The notes: generated by a model from the letters alone, not told the origin. Counted from the first letter of the stretch, positions 25,615 to 33,825 are shown. The stretch is DNA of 42,380 nucleotides from RGIG2041 sp045537695 (GCA_045537695.1 JAZSQB010000076.1:1-42380); one strand, 5' to 3'. Translations and numbers: made by a program.

Positions 25615-25923
25615 ATGTACGCAATTATCGAAACAGGCGGTAAGCAGTACAAGGTTGCAGAAGGCGACGTAATTTTCGTTGAAAAGCTGGATGCAGAAGT
25701 AGAAGCTACTTACACATTTGACAAGGTGCTCGCAATTGGCGGCGACGAGACAAAGATCGGCGCTCCGGTTGTGGAAGGTGCATCGGTAAGTGCGAAGGTT
25801 CTTAAGCAGGGCAAGGACAAGAAGGTTATCGTGTTCAAGTATAAGCCGAAGAAGAACTACCGCAGAAAGCAGGGTCACAGACAGCCGTACACAAAGGTAC
25901 AGATCGAAAAGATCAACGGCTAA
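25615..25923 (+). CDS. rplU: 50S ribosomal protein L21
   Basis: 102 aa, full length. It starts MYAIIETGGKQYKVAEGD and ends with the basic block YKPKKNYRRKQGHRQPYTKV, typical of L21, which binds 23S rRNA near L20. Strong AAGGAGGTG ribosome site. rpmA follows after only 46 bases; the Prp protease gene that usually lies between them in Firmicutes is absent. Confidence 0.98.
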   Translation: MYAIIETGGKQYKVAEGDVIFVEKLDAEVEATYTFDKVLAIGGDETKIGAPVVEGASVSAKVLKQGKDKKVIVFKYKPKKNYRRKQGHRQPYTKVQIEKING

Positions 25924-25969
25924 TTTGTGAAAACGAAAATTTATGTTTGAAAGCAGAGGTGTAATTTAA

Positions 25970-26224
25970 ATGGCACATAAGAAAGGTATGGGTTCGACCA
26001 AAAACGGTCGTGATAGTGAATCCAAAAGACTTGGTGTTAAGAGAGCTGACGGTCAGTTCGTTTTAGCAGGTAACATCCTGGTAAGACAGCGCGGCACAAA
26101 GATTCATCCGGGTATCAATGTTGGTATCGGCAGCGATGATACTCTGTTTGCTTTAGTAGATGGTAAGGTTAAATTCGAAAGAAAAGGCAGAGACAAGAAG
26201 CAGTGCAGCGTATACACAGCTTAA
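25970..26224 (+). CDS. rpmA: 50S ribosomal protein L27
   Basis: 84 aa. It begins directly MAHKKGMGSTKNGRDSESKR, so the N-terminal tail that reaches the peptidyl transferase centre is exposed from the start. The N-terminal extension ending in a Phe-Phe-Ala-type site that Prp removes in many Firmicutes is missing, in agreement with the missing prp gene. Other L27 signatures, GQFVLAGNILVRQRGTKIHPG and GSDDTLFALVDG, are normal. Confidence 0.98.
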   Translation: MAHKKGMGSTKNGRDSESKRLGVKRADGQFVLAGNILVRQRGTKIHPGINVGIGSDDTLFALVDGKVKFERKGRDKKQCSVYTA

Positions 26225-26235
26225 CAGTCTAATTT

Positions 26236-26270
26236 AAATCTCGGGCACATCTTTTGTCCGAGATTTTTTT
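26236..26270 (+). terminator. Terminator after rpmA
   Basis: AAATCTCGG / CCGAGATTT stem followed by a seven-base T run. The palindromic element at 26272 starts right behind it. Confidence 0.9.
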
Positions 26271-26271
26271 G

Positions 26272-26396
26272 TTAAGCAGTTGCGCCAGTGTCGAATCCGT
26301 TTTGGATGCGCACTTTTACGCCACTGCATTGTTAAAATACTCGCAAATGCGCCAGCATTTACTGCGTTTTTGCCTCGCACTGGCGCAACTGCTTAA
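26272..26396. repeat. 125-bp palindromic element between rpmA and obg
   Basis: Perfect 19-bp inverted arms: TTAAGCAGTTGCGCCAGTG at 26272-26290 and its exact complement at 26378-26396. The 87-base interior can form at least two small hairpins (ATCC/GGAT at about 26295-26308; AAATGC/GCATTT at 26345-26360), and TGCGCCAG from the arm recurs inside at 26348-26355. No convincing protein. It ends 15 bases before the obg ATG, so obg's ribosome site is just outside the right arm. Confidence 0.8.
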
Positions 26397-26411
26397 AGCA
26401 AGGGTGATTCT

Positions 26412-27686
26412 ATGTTTTTTGATACAGCGAAAATTTATGTAAAAGCAGGCAACGGCGGCAACGGCTCGGTGTCTTTTCACCGTGAAAAATATGTGGCAGC
26501 CGGCGGCCCAGACGGCGGTGACGGCGGTCGTGGCGGCGATATCGTTTTTGAAATTGACGAATCGGTCTCCACGCTCATTGACTTCCGTTATAAAAGAAAG
26601 TATGTTGCCGAAAACGGCGGTGACGGTAAAGCGGGACGTGGTTTTGGTAAGGATGCGGATGCACTTGTCATCAAAGTGCCGGCAGGCACACTGATTCGCG
26701 ATGCAGAGTCCGGTAGACTCATGGCGGATATGACCCCGCCGAATAATCGCGTGGTGCTTTTAAAGGGCGGCAACGGCGGTTGGGGTAATACCCATTTTGC
26801 CACACCGACCAGACAAGTGCCGCGTTTTGCCAAGAGCGGCTTGAAGGGCGCGGAAAAAGAACTGCGCTTAGAGCTGAAGTTGATTGCGGACGTCGGCTTG
26901 ATTGGTTTTCCGAACGTCGGCAAATCCACACTTTTAAGCGTGGTGACGGCGGCAAAGCCGAAGATTGCCAACTACCACTTTACGACGCTGGAGCCGAATC
27001 TCGGCGTGGTGATGCAGGGCAAGGATGCATCTTCCAGCTTTGTTATGGCGGATATTCCGGGCTTGATTGAAGGCGCAAGTGAAGGCGTCGGTCTCGGGCA
27101 TGAGTTTTTAAAGCACGTAGAAAGAACGCGTCTTTTAATCCATGTTGTGGATGTTTCCGGCATTGAGGGCAGAGACCCGATTGACGATTTTGATAAAATC
27201 AATGCGGAGCTTGAAAACTATGATCCGGTGCTCGCGAGCCGTCACCAGATTGTTGCGGCGAATAAAACCGATATCGTGCAGGATGTAAGCGTATACGAAG
27301 CGTTTATGGCAGAGATGAAAAAACGCGGTTATGCGGTGTTTGAAATTTCTGCGGCAACGCGCGGCGGCGTAGATGCGCTGATTGCGCATACGGCAAAAGT
27401 GCTTGCGACCATTCCGCCGATTGAAGCCTACGAGGCAGAGCCGGAGTATGTGGAAGTGGAAGATGCAACACTGTTTACCGTCCGCAACGAAAACGGCGTT
27501 TATGTGGTGGAAGGCGACTGGGTAGAGTATCTGGTTGGCTCGGTCAACCTTGCTGATGATGAATCCTTTAACTACTTCCAGCGCACACTGCGCAACAAGG
27601 GCGTTATTGACGCTTTGGAGGAAAAGGGTATTCAGGAAGGCGACACCGTGCGTCTGTATGAAATAGAATTTGATTATATCAGATAA
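26412..27686 (+). CDS. obg: GTPase Obg/CgtA
   Basis: Ribosome-associated GTPase for 50S maturation and stress signalling. 424 aa with the full three-domain plan: the glycine-rich Obg fold (FFDTAKIYVKAGNGGNGSVSF, GPDGGDGGRGGD), the G domain (G1 GFPNVGKSTLL; DIPGLIEGASEGVGLG as G3/switch II; NKTD as G4; SAA as G5), and the OCT C-terminal domain (about 350-424) found in Gram-positive Obg. AAGGGTG precedes the ATG. No clear promoter stands in the 125-bp palindrome before it, so read-through from rplU-rpmA or a promoter within the element may drive it. Confidence 0.97.
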   Translation: MFFDTAKIYVKAGNGGNGSVSFHREKYVAAGGPDGGDGGRGGDIVFEIDESVSTLIDFRYKRKYVAENGGDGKAGRGFGKDADALVIKVPAGTLIRDAESGRLMADMTPPNNRVVLLKGGNGGWGNTHFATPTRQVPRFAKSGLKGAEKELRLELKLIADVGLIGFPNVGKSTLLSVVTAAKPKIANYHFTTLEPNLGVVMQGKDASSSFVMADIPGLIEGASEGVGLGHEFLKHVERTRLLIHVVDVSGIEGRDPIDDFDKINAELENYDPVLASRHQIVAANKTDIVQDVSVYEAFMAEMKKRGYAVFEISAATRGGVDALIAHTAKVLATIPPIEAYEAEPEYVEVEDATLFTVRNENGVYVVEGDWVEYLVGSVNLADDESFNYFQRTLRNKGVIDALEEKGIQEGDTVRLYEIEFDYIR

Positions 27687-27701
27687 AACAGAGGTAATAC
27701 T

Positions 27702-27989
27702 ATGATTACAAGTAAACAGCGCGCATATTTGCGCGGTCTTGCAAATAAGATGGAGCCGATTTTTCAAATCGGCAAAGGCGGTATCAATGAAAATTTGATT
27801 AAGCAGTTAGACGATGCGCTGGAAGCGCGCGAGCTGATAAAGCTGCACATTCTCGAAACTGCGTTTTTAGATTCCAGGGAAGCACTCAGCGAGCTTTCTG
27901 AAATATTAGGCGCGGAGCCGGTGCAGGCCATCGGTTCGAAAATCGTTTTGTACCGCGAATCGGAAAACAAAAAGAAAATCGAGCTTTAA
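27702..27989 (+). CDS. yhbY: YhbY/CRM-domain RNA-binding protein
   Basis: 95 aa, a single CRM domain that binds pre-50S particles. LRGLANKMEPIFQIGKGGINEN contains the GxxG-type loop; LIKLHILETAF and IGSKIVLYRES complete the fold. It lies 15 bases after obg and 19 before nadD, in the usual Firmicutes ribosome-assembly operon. Confidence 0.93.
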   Translation: MITSKQRAYLRGLANKMEPIFQIGKGGINENLIKQLDDALEARELIKLHILETAFLDSREALSELSEILGAEPVQAIGSKIVLYRESENKKKIEL

Positions 27990-28008
27990 GCCGAGAGGAT
28001 AGTGAAGG

Positions 28009-29199
28009 ATGCGAATCGGGATTCTGGGCGGGTCGTTTGATCCGGTGCACAATGCGCATATTCGTTTGGGGCTTTTCGCCAAGGAAAGCCTGAATTTGTC
28101 GCGCGTGATTTATGTGCCGACCGCCTGCCCACCGCACAAAACGCGGAAGCTGACGGATAATGCACACCGTGCAGAAATGCTGCGCTTGGCGCTTGCGCCG
28201 CATCCGACCTTGGAGCTTTCGGAAGTGGAACTGAAAAATACGGCGTATTCCTATACGGCGGATACGCTCAAGCACTTTAAAAAGCTGTACCCGAAAGCGC
28301 AGCTTGTGCTCTTGGTGGGGGCAGACAGCGCTGCCTACTTAGACACGTGGTATCAGGCGGAGTATATCTTTAAAACGGCAGAAATCGGCGTGTTTGCGCG
28401 CGGTGATTACGAAGCGGATTTAGAGGGATTGTTTGCGCAGTTTCAAAAGCAGTACGGCGCACGCATGCTCCAGATTCCGGGTGAAACGCTTGCGGTTTCC
28501 TCCGCGCAGCTACGCACAATGCTGCAAAACGGAGAAGATGTGTCTGCATTTATGCCGGCGTCTGTGGTCGACTATATACGAAAGCATTCCCTGTATCAGG
28601 AGCGTGCGAGTATTGCACCGGCAGATTTTGATTTAGAGGATGCGGCAAAGCATTTGTCCTATTTACTAAAGCCGGCACGTTATACGCATTCCATCGGCGT
28701 AATGCAAGCGGCAAAGGCGTTGGCAGAGCGATTTGGATGCGATGTGAAAAAAGCACAGATTGCAGGACTTTTACACGATTGTGCAAAGAATTTGGATGCG
28801 CAGCGTGCGAAAACGCTTTGTGAAAAATACGGACTTGTGCCGGATGCGGTTACGGAAAATGCGCAGGGGCTGATGCATCAGCTGTTGGGACCAAGCCACG
28901 CGGCGGCAGAGTTTTGTATAGACGATCAAGAAATTTTGGACGCCATTGCCTGTCATACTACCGGCAAGGTTGGGATGCGTACGCTCGATAAAGTGCTTTA
29001 TCTTGCGGATTTTATCGAAGAAAACCGAAAACCGTTTGACGAGCTTTCGCAGCTTCGAAAACTGTGCAAAAAGGATTTGGATGCGGCGATGCTGTACGCA
29101 TTGGAATTGTCAATCCGGCACGTGCTTTCGCAGGGTGGACTTCTGCATCCGGACACAATTGCGGCAAGAAATGATTTTCTTTTAAAGAAATGTGATTAA
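28009..29199 (+). CDS. nadD: Fusion of nicotinate-nucleotide adenylyltransferase (NadD) and YqeK HD phosphohydrolase
   Basis: One 396-aa chain. Residues 1-195 are NadD (NaMN to NaAD in NAD synthesis): MRIGILGGSFDPVHNAH with the nucleotide motif, VYVPTACPPHKTRK-like segment, LLVGADSAAYLDTWY, and the ISSTxxR-like VSSAQLR. Residues 205-396 are YqeK, an HD-domain hydrolase of dinucleotides such as Ap4A: YTHSIGVMQAAKAL, LLHDCAKNL (the HD pair), GPSHAAAEF, ACHTTGKVGM, and LYLADFIEENR. In Bacillus nadD and yqeK are separate neighbouring genes. No frameshift is visible between the parts, so the fusion is real in this assembly. Confidence 0.94.
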   Translation: MRIGILGGSFDPVHNAHIRLGLFAKESLNLSRVIYVPTACPPHKTRKLTDNAHRAEMLRLALAPHPTLELSEVELKNTAYSYTADTLKHFKKLYPKAQLVLLVGADSAAYLDTWYQAEYIFKTAEIGVFARGDYEADLEGLFAQFQKQYGARMLQIPGETLAVSSAQLRTMLQNGEDVSAFMPASVVDYIRKHSLYQERASIAPADFDLEDAAKHLSYLLKPARYTHSIGVMQAAKALAERFGCDVKKAQIAGLLHDCAKNLDAQRAKTLCEKYGLVPDAVTENAQGLMHQLLGPSHAAAEFCIDDQEILDAIACHTTGKVGMRTLDKVLYLADFIEENRKPFDELSQLRKLCKKDLDAAMLYALELSIRHVLSQGGLLHPDTIAARNDFLLKKCD

Positions 29200-29213
29200 A
29201 ATCGAAAAAACTA

Positions 29214-29245
29214 TTGAAAAATTAGTAAAAATTCGGTATTATAAT
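29214..29245 (+). promoter_or_regulatory. Internal promoter before rsfS-leuS
   Basis: TTGAAA (29214-29219), 17 bases, TATTAT (29237-29242), overlapping a TATAAT at 29240-29245. It lies in the 59-base gap after nadD. Confidence 0.6.
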
Positions 29246-29258
29246 TGGAGGTATGTGA

Positions 29259-29618
29259 ATGCAACCGTTTGAAAAAGCGGCGCTGATTGCGCAGTGCATC
29301 GATGATAAAAAGGGTAAAAAGATTCAGGTTTTGCAGGTCGGAGAGCTGACGAGCGTGGCAGATTATTTTGTAATCGCTTCGGCAACATCTTCTACGCAGG
29401 TGAAAGCCATTGCGGATGAAGTCGAAGAAAAATTAAAGCTGCAGGGCGAAGAACCGATGCATATTGAGGGCTTTCATTCGGCAACTTGGGTGCTCTTAGA
29501 TTATGCAGACGTTGTGGTACACGTTTTCATGGAAGAGACAAGAGAATTTTATGGCATCGAGCGATTGTGGGCAGATGCAAAAGAAATAAAAATTGATGGC
29601 ATCGGCTTGGATGCATAG
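29259..29618 (+). CDS. rsfS: Ribosomal silencing factor RsfS
   Basis: 119 aa. Binds L14 and prevents 30S-50S joining in starved cells. Motifs: DDKKGKKIQVLQVGELTSVADYFVIASA, MHIEGFHSATWVLLDYADVVVHVF, and the ETREFYGIERLWADA end, all typical. Strong GGAGG. Directly before leuS by 12 bases, the normal order after yqeK. Confidence 0.96.
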   Translation: MQPFEKAALIAQCIDDKKGKKIQVLQVGELTSVADYFVIASATSSTQVKAIADEVEEKLKLQGEEPMHIEGFHSATWVLLDYADVVVHVFMEETREFYGIERLWADAKEIKIDGIGLDA

Positions 29619-29630
29619 GAGGAAGTAAGG

Positions 29631-32042
29631 ATGAAATACGATTTTTCTGCAATTGAAAAGAAATGGCAGGCGCATTGGGACAAGGAGGAAACCTTTAAGG
29701 TGTCGAATGATTTGTCTAAGCCGAAATTTTACGGTCTTGTAGAGTTCCCGTACCCGTCCGGTCACGGCTTGCATGTTGGTCATCCGCGCGGTTATACGGC
29801 TTTGGATATTGTATCGAGAAAGCGCCGTTTGCAAGGCTACAACGTGCTCTACCCGATGGGTTGGGATGCATTCGGTTTGCCGACGGAAAACTTTGCGATT
29901 AAAAATAAAATTCATCCGAAGAAGGTCACCGAAGATAACGTAGCAAACTTTAAAAAGCAGCTTAAGATGCTTGGCTTCTCCTTTGACTGGAGCAAGGAAA
30001 TCAACACCACCGACCCGAACTACTATAAGTGGACACAGTGGATTTTCTTAAAGCTCTTTGAAAAGGGATTGGCATATAAGACAGAAATGCCGATTAACTG
30101 GTGTACCAGCTGTAAGGTTGGTCTTTCCAACGAAGAAGTGGTTGACGGTGTTTGTGAGCGTTGCGGCAGCGAAGTTGTGCAGAAGCGCAAGAGCGAATGG
30201 ATGCTCAAGATTACAGAATATGCACAGCGCCTGATTGACGATTTGGATGATCTTGACTTTATCGAAAAGGTGAAGACACAGCAGAAAAACTGGATTGGCC
30301 GCTCAGAAGGTGCGGAAGTGCAGTTTGCGATTGACGGCGCAGACGAAAAGCTGACCGTATATACAACCCGCCCGGATACGCTCTTTGGTGCAACCTATGT
30401 TGTACTTTCGCCGGAGCATCCGTATATAGAGGCGTGGGAAGGCAAGATTAAAAACATGGACGCAGTGCTTGCGTATAAGCAGGAGGCTGCAAAGAAGTCC
30501 GAGTTTGAGCGTACAGAGCTTGCAAAGGACAAGACAGGTGTAGCGCTTGACGGCGTATATGCAATCAATCCGGTCAACGGCGATAAGCTCCCGATCTGGA
30601 TTTCCGACTATGTATTGATGACCTACGGTACGGGCGCAATTATGGCTGTACCGGCGCATGATACACGTGACTGGGAATTTGCAAAGAAATTTAACCTCCC
30701 AATTATTGAAGTAGTTGGCGGCGGTGAAAACGTGCAGGAAGCGGCATATACAGACGTTTCCGAAGGTGTTATGGTAAACTCCGGCTTCCTGACCGGTATG
30801 CAGGTAAAGGATGCCATCAACGCAATGGTTGACCATCTCGAAAAAGAGGGCATCGGCAAGCGCAAAGTAAACTTTAAACTGCGTGACTGGGTATTCTCCC
30901 GTCAGCGTTACTGGGGTGAGCCGATTCCGCTGGTGTACTGTGAAAAGTGCGGCTGGCAGGCAATTCCGGAAAGTGAGCTTCCGCTTATGCTGCCGGAGGT
31001 AGATAACTACGAGCCGACCGATAACGGTGAAAGCCCGCTGTCTAAGATTACGGATTGGGTAAATACCACATGTCCGTGCTGTGGCGGCAGCGCAAAGCGT
31101 GAAACGGATACGATGCCGCAGTGGGCAGGTTCTTCCTGGTACTTCCTGCGCTACATTGACCCGGATTGCGACACTGCAATTGCAAAAGAAGAACTTTTAA
31201 AATACTGGTTGCCGGTAGACTGGTACAACGGCGGTATGGAGCATACCACACTCCATCTTTTGTATTCGAGATTCTGGCATAAGTTCTTATACGATATCGG
31301 CGTAGTGCCGACGAAGGAACCGTATCAGAAGCGTACTTCGCACGGTATGATTTTGGGTGAAAACAACGAAAAGATGTCCAAGTCCCGCGGCAACGTGGTA
31401 AATCCAGACGATGTTGTGAATCAGTACGGTGCAGACACATTCCGTACCTACGAAATGTTTATCGGCGCATTTGACCAGGCAACACCGTGGCAGGAGCAGG
31501 GCGTAAAGGGCTGCTATAAGTTCCTTGAGCGTGTATGGAATCTGCAGAACATCTTAACGGATGGGGAAGGCTATTCCAAGGATCTGGAAAGCGAAATGCA
31601 CAAGGCAATCAAGAAGGTAAGCGACGATATTGAACGTATGAAGTTTAATACCGCAATCGCAACTCTGATGTCTTTGGTAAACAGCTTCACAAAGAAGAAT
31701 GCCATCACACGCGGTGAGCTTAAGACATTCCTTTTGCTCTTAAATCCAACCGCACCGCATATTACGGAAGAAATGTGGAGCATCAACAATTTTGGCGCAG
31801 AAATTGCAAAGCAGAGCTGGCCGGAATATGATGAAGCAAAGACCGTGGACAACGAAATCGAAATCGTTATGCAGATTAACGGCAAGATTCGCGATAAGCT
31901 GGTTGTAAATGCGGAAGCAACGAAGGAAGAAATAGAAAAGCTCGTTCTGGAAAGCGACCGCATCAAGGCACTCTTAGAAGGCAAGCAGATTGTAAAGACA
32001 ATTGTTGTACCGAAGAAGCTTGTAAATATCGTAGTCAAATAA
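29631..32042 (+). CDS. leuS: Leucyl-tRNA synthetase
   Basis: Class I synthetase charging tRNA-Leu. 803 aa, standard bacterial length. The HIGH-type motif reads HVGH within PYPSGHGLHVGHPRGY; the KMSKS loop is EKMSKSRGNVV at about 580. The CP1 editing domain with TTRPDTLFGATYVVLSPEHP and YGTGAIMAVPAHDTRD (the specificity Thr and the catalytic Asp) lies in between. The C-terminal domain ends with IKALLEGKQIVKTI. No T-box precedes it; control would come from the upstream promoter. Confidence 0.98.
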   Translation: MKYDFSAIEKKWQAHWDKEETFKVSNDLSKPKFYGLVEFPYPSGHGLHVGHPRGYTALDIVSRKRRLQGYNVLYPMGWDAFGLPTENFAIKNKIHPKKVTEDNVANFKKQLKMLGFSFDWSKEINTTDPNYYKWTQWIFLKLFEKGLAYKTEMPINWCTSCKVGLSNEEVVDGVCERCGSEVVQKRKSEWMLKITEYAQRLIDDLDDLDFIEKVKTQQKNWIGRSEGAEVQFAIDGADEKLTVYTTRPDTLFGATYVVLSPEHPYIEAWEGKIKNMDAVLAYKQEAAKKSEFERTELAKDKTGVALDGVYAINPVNGDKLPIWISDYVLMTYGTGAIMAVPAHDTRDWEFAKKFNLPIIEVVGGGENVQEAAYTDVSEGVMVNSGFLTGMQVKDAINAMVDHLEKEGIGKRKVNFKLRDWVFSRQRYWGEPIPLVYCEKCGWQAIPESELPLMLPEVDNYEPTDNGESPLSKITDWVNTTCPCCGGSAKRETDTMPQWAGSSWYFLRYIDPDCDTAIAKEELLKYWLPVDWYNGGMEHTTLHLLYSRFWHKFLYDIGVVPTKEPYQKRTSHGMILGENNEKMSKSRGNVVNPDDVVNQYGADTFRTYEMFIGAFDQATPWQEQGVKGCYKFLERVWNLQNILTDGEGYSKDLESEMHKAIKKVSDDIERMKFNTAIATLMSLVNSFTKKNAITRGELKTFLLLLNPTAPHITEEMWSINNFGAEIAKQSWPEYDEAKTVDNEIEIVMQINGKIRDKLVVNAEATKEEIEKLVLESDRIKALLEGKQIVKTIVVPKKLVNIVVK

Positions 32043-32044
32043 TT

Positions 32045-32082
32045 AAAAAAGACTTGTTTCGCAAGCGAAACAAGTCTTTTTT
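32045..32082. terminator. Strong bidirectional terminator between leuS and spoVAC
   Basis: An 18-bp perfect stem (32045-32062 with 32065-32082) with a two-base gap and A/T runs on both sides. It abuts the stop codons of both convergent genes. Confidence 0.95.
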
Positions 32083-32531
32083 TACGCCCAACCGAATAAA
32101 AAGCACAAAAGTCCGGCGATTACAGAAAAAACAGCGCCGAATACAATCACTGGACCGGCAATTTTAAACATATTTGCGCTCATGCCGAGAATGTAACCTT
32201 CGCTTTTAAATTCCATAGCAGGGGACACAATGGAGTTGGCAAACCCCGTAATCGGCACAATCGTGCCTGCACCGGCGTATTTGGCGAGCGCATCGTACCA
32301 GCCGAGTCCGGTAAACAGCGCACCGAGAAAAATCAGTGTGATACTGGTAGCAGTGCCGGCGGCCTCTTTGGAAAGAGATGCGACGTTTATATACAAATCG
32401 TTGATGATTTGCCCGATACAGCAAATGCTACCGCCGATGAGAAAGGCAAGGATTACATCCTTGACAATCGGGGATTTCGGCGATTTTTTATCTGCGAATT
32501 TTTTGTAGGCTTCCTTTGTCATTTTTGGCAT
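32082..32531 (-). CDS. spoVAC: Stage V sporulation protein AC
   Basis: Membrane component of the SpoVA channel that moves dipicolinic acid into forming spores and out on germination. 149 aa from the ATG after AAAGGAGGTTTTATCT. A charged N-terminus (MTKEAYKKFADKKSPKSP) precedes about four membrane helices: DVILAFLIGGSICCIGQII, AAGTATSITLIFLGALFTGLG, GTIVPITGFANSIVSPAMEF, and the final AGPVIVFGAVFSVIAGLLCFLFG. The gene is followed directly by a terminator, so spoVAD and spoVAE are not in the same unit here, which is uncommon. Confidence 0.92.
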   Translation of the reverse strand: MPKMTKEAYKKFADKKSPKSPIVKDVILAFLIGGSICCIGQIINDLYINVASLSKEAAGTATSITLIFLGALFTGLGWYDALAKYAGAGTIVPITGFANSIVSPAMEFKSEGYILGMSANMFKIAGPVIVFGAVFSVIAGLLCFLFGWA

Positions 32532-32625
32532 AGATAAAACCTCCTTTGTTTTGTGTTTAGTTTGTCTGCATGTATAAAAAATATGTATGCAAGAGATATT
32601 AAATGCAAAGAAGGGAGTGTGTGTT

Positions 32626-33663
32626 ATGAAAACACTTGCATTTTTCGATACAAAAGAATATGACAAGATGTTTTTTGATGCAATGAAGGAGAAAAACAAT
32701 ATCCATATCCGTTATTTTGAGGATAAGCTGAGTCCGGAGACGGTTTCGCTGTCTGAAGGGGCGGATGCGGTCTGTGCCTTTGTCAACGATGATATCAACC
32801 AGGCGGTGATTGAACGCTTATACCGGATGGGCGTGCGCCTGATTGCGATGCGTTGTGCGGGCTATAACAATATTGATTTTAAAGCAGCGTATGGGAAGGT
32901 GCACGTTGTGCGCGTGCCGGCATATTCGCCGTATGCGGTAGCGGAGTATGCGATGGCGCTTTTGCTGGCTGTCAACCGTAAGGTGCATAAATCCTATATC
33001 CGCACAAGAGACTTTAACTTCAGCTTAAACCGGCTGGTCGGTTTTGATTTGTACGGTAAAACGGTCGGCATCATCGGTACAGGCAAAATCGGGCAGATTT
33101 TTGCAAATATCTGCAAAGGATTTGGTATGCAGATACTTGCCTATGATGTGTACCCAAATGAAAAGCTTGGCTTAAAGTATGTTTCCCTGAAAGAACTTTG
33201 TGCAAAGTCGGATATTATTTCTTTGCATTGTCCTTTGACGGAAAGCACGCATTATATGATAAATAAAGAAACGCTCGCCAAGATGAAAGACGGAGTTTTT
33301 CTTATAAACACTTCCCGTGGTGCGCTCATTGATACAGAGGCACTATTGGATGCAATCCGTACGCGCAAGGTCGGCGGCGCGGGCTTGGATGTGTATGAAG
33401 AAGAAACGGAAATCTTCTTTGAGGATTTTTCGGACAGCTTTATAGGGGATGATACGCTTTCACTGCTTTTGTCTATGCCGAATGTCATTGTTTCTTCCCA
33501 CCAGGCATTTTTGACGAAGGAAGCGCTTGAAAATATCGCCGAAGTCACTTTTGCAAATCTAACTGCCTATTTCAGTGGGGAAACGTTGCAAAACGAAATC
33601 TGTTATCATTGCCAAACGAACAGCGAGCATTGCAACCGAAAAGAAAAGGGCAGATGCTTCTAA
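32626..33663 (+). CDS. D-lactate dehydrogenase / D-2-hydroxyacid dehydrogenase
   Basis: Reduces pyruvate (or another 2-oxoacid) to the D-hydroxyacid with NADH. 345 aa from the ATG after AAGGGAG. NAD-binding GKTVGIIGTGKIGQIFANICKG; active-site Arg in INTSRGALID; Glu in GLDVYEEE; catalytic His in IVSSHQAFLT. The N-terminal MKTLAFFDTKEYDKMFF is typical of LdhA/VanH-type D-LDH. The last ~12 residues are Cys/His-containing (CYHCQTNSEHCNRKEKG) and unusual for the family; a metal-binding role or simply a drifted tail is possible. Divergent from spoVAC. Confidence 0.9.
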   Translation: MKTLAFFDTKEYDKMFFDAMKEKNNIHIRYFEDKLSPETVSLSEGADAVCAFVNDDINQAVIERLYRMGVRLIAMRCAGYNNIDFKAAYGKVHVVRVPAYSPYAVAEYAMALLLAVNRKVHKSYIRTRDFNFSLNRLVGFDLYGKTVGIIGTGKIGQIFANICKGFGMQILAYDVYPNEKLGLKYVSLKELCAKSDIISLHCPLTESTHYMINKETLAKMKDGVFLINTSRGALIDTEALLDAIRTRKVGGAGLDVYEEETEIFFEDFSDSFIGDDTLSLLLSMPNVIVSSHQAFLTKEALENIAEVTFANLTAYFSGETLQNEICYHCQTNSEHCNRKEKGRCF

Positions 33664-33672
33664 TTGTGAAAT

Positions 33673-33723
33673 AAGCCTTTCTGAAACAGCTTTGTGCGCG
33701 GTAATGTAGTTTTCGAAAGGCTT
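33673..33723 (+). repeat. Inverted repeat after the D-LDH gene
   Basis: AAGCCTTTC (33673-33681) and GAAAGGCTT (33715-33723) enclose 33 bases. There is no T run behind it. It may be a weak or factor-assisted terminator. Confidence 0.4.
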
Positions 33724-33747
33724 GCGGCATTATAAAATTAGGTATAG

Positions 33748-33776
33748 TTGACTGCCTGACATTCCGCGTGTATAAT
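33748..33776 (+). promoter_or_regulatory. Consensus sigma-A promoter facing a terminator
   Basis: TTGACT (33748-33753), 17 bases, TATAAT (33771-33776). No gene follows on this strand; the terminator hairpin at 33781-33825 begins at the expected transcription start. Confidence 0.7.
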
Positions 33777-33780
33777 AGAC

Positions 33781-33825
33781 AAAAAAGTCTGCCGAATTAA
33801 AGGATTCGACAGACTTTCGTTTTTA
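33781..33825. terminator. Bidirectional terminator between the D-LDH region and ireB
   Basis: AAAGTCTGCCGAAT / ATTCGACAGACTTT, one mismatch, with flanking A and T runs. On the minus strand it ends the ireB transcript, overlapping the ireB stop. Confidence 0.85.

Noticed and set aside
26286..26300. tRNA-like GTCGAATCC inside the palindrome
   Set aside because: No acceptor stem, D-arm or anticodon arm of proper size can be drawn around it.
26254..26442. 62-codon plus-strand frame across the 125-bp palindrome
   Set aside because: It starts inside the rpmA terminator stem and overlaps the obg start; no Shine-Dalgarno.
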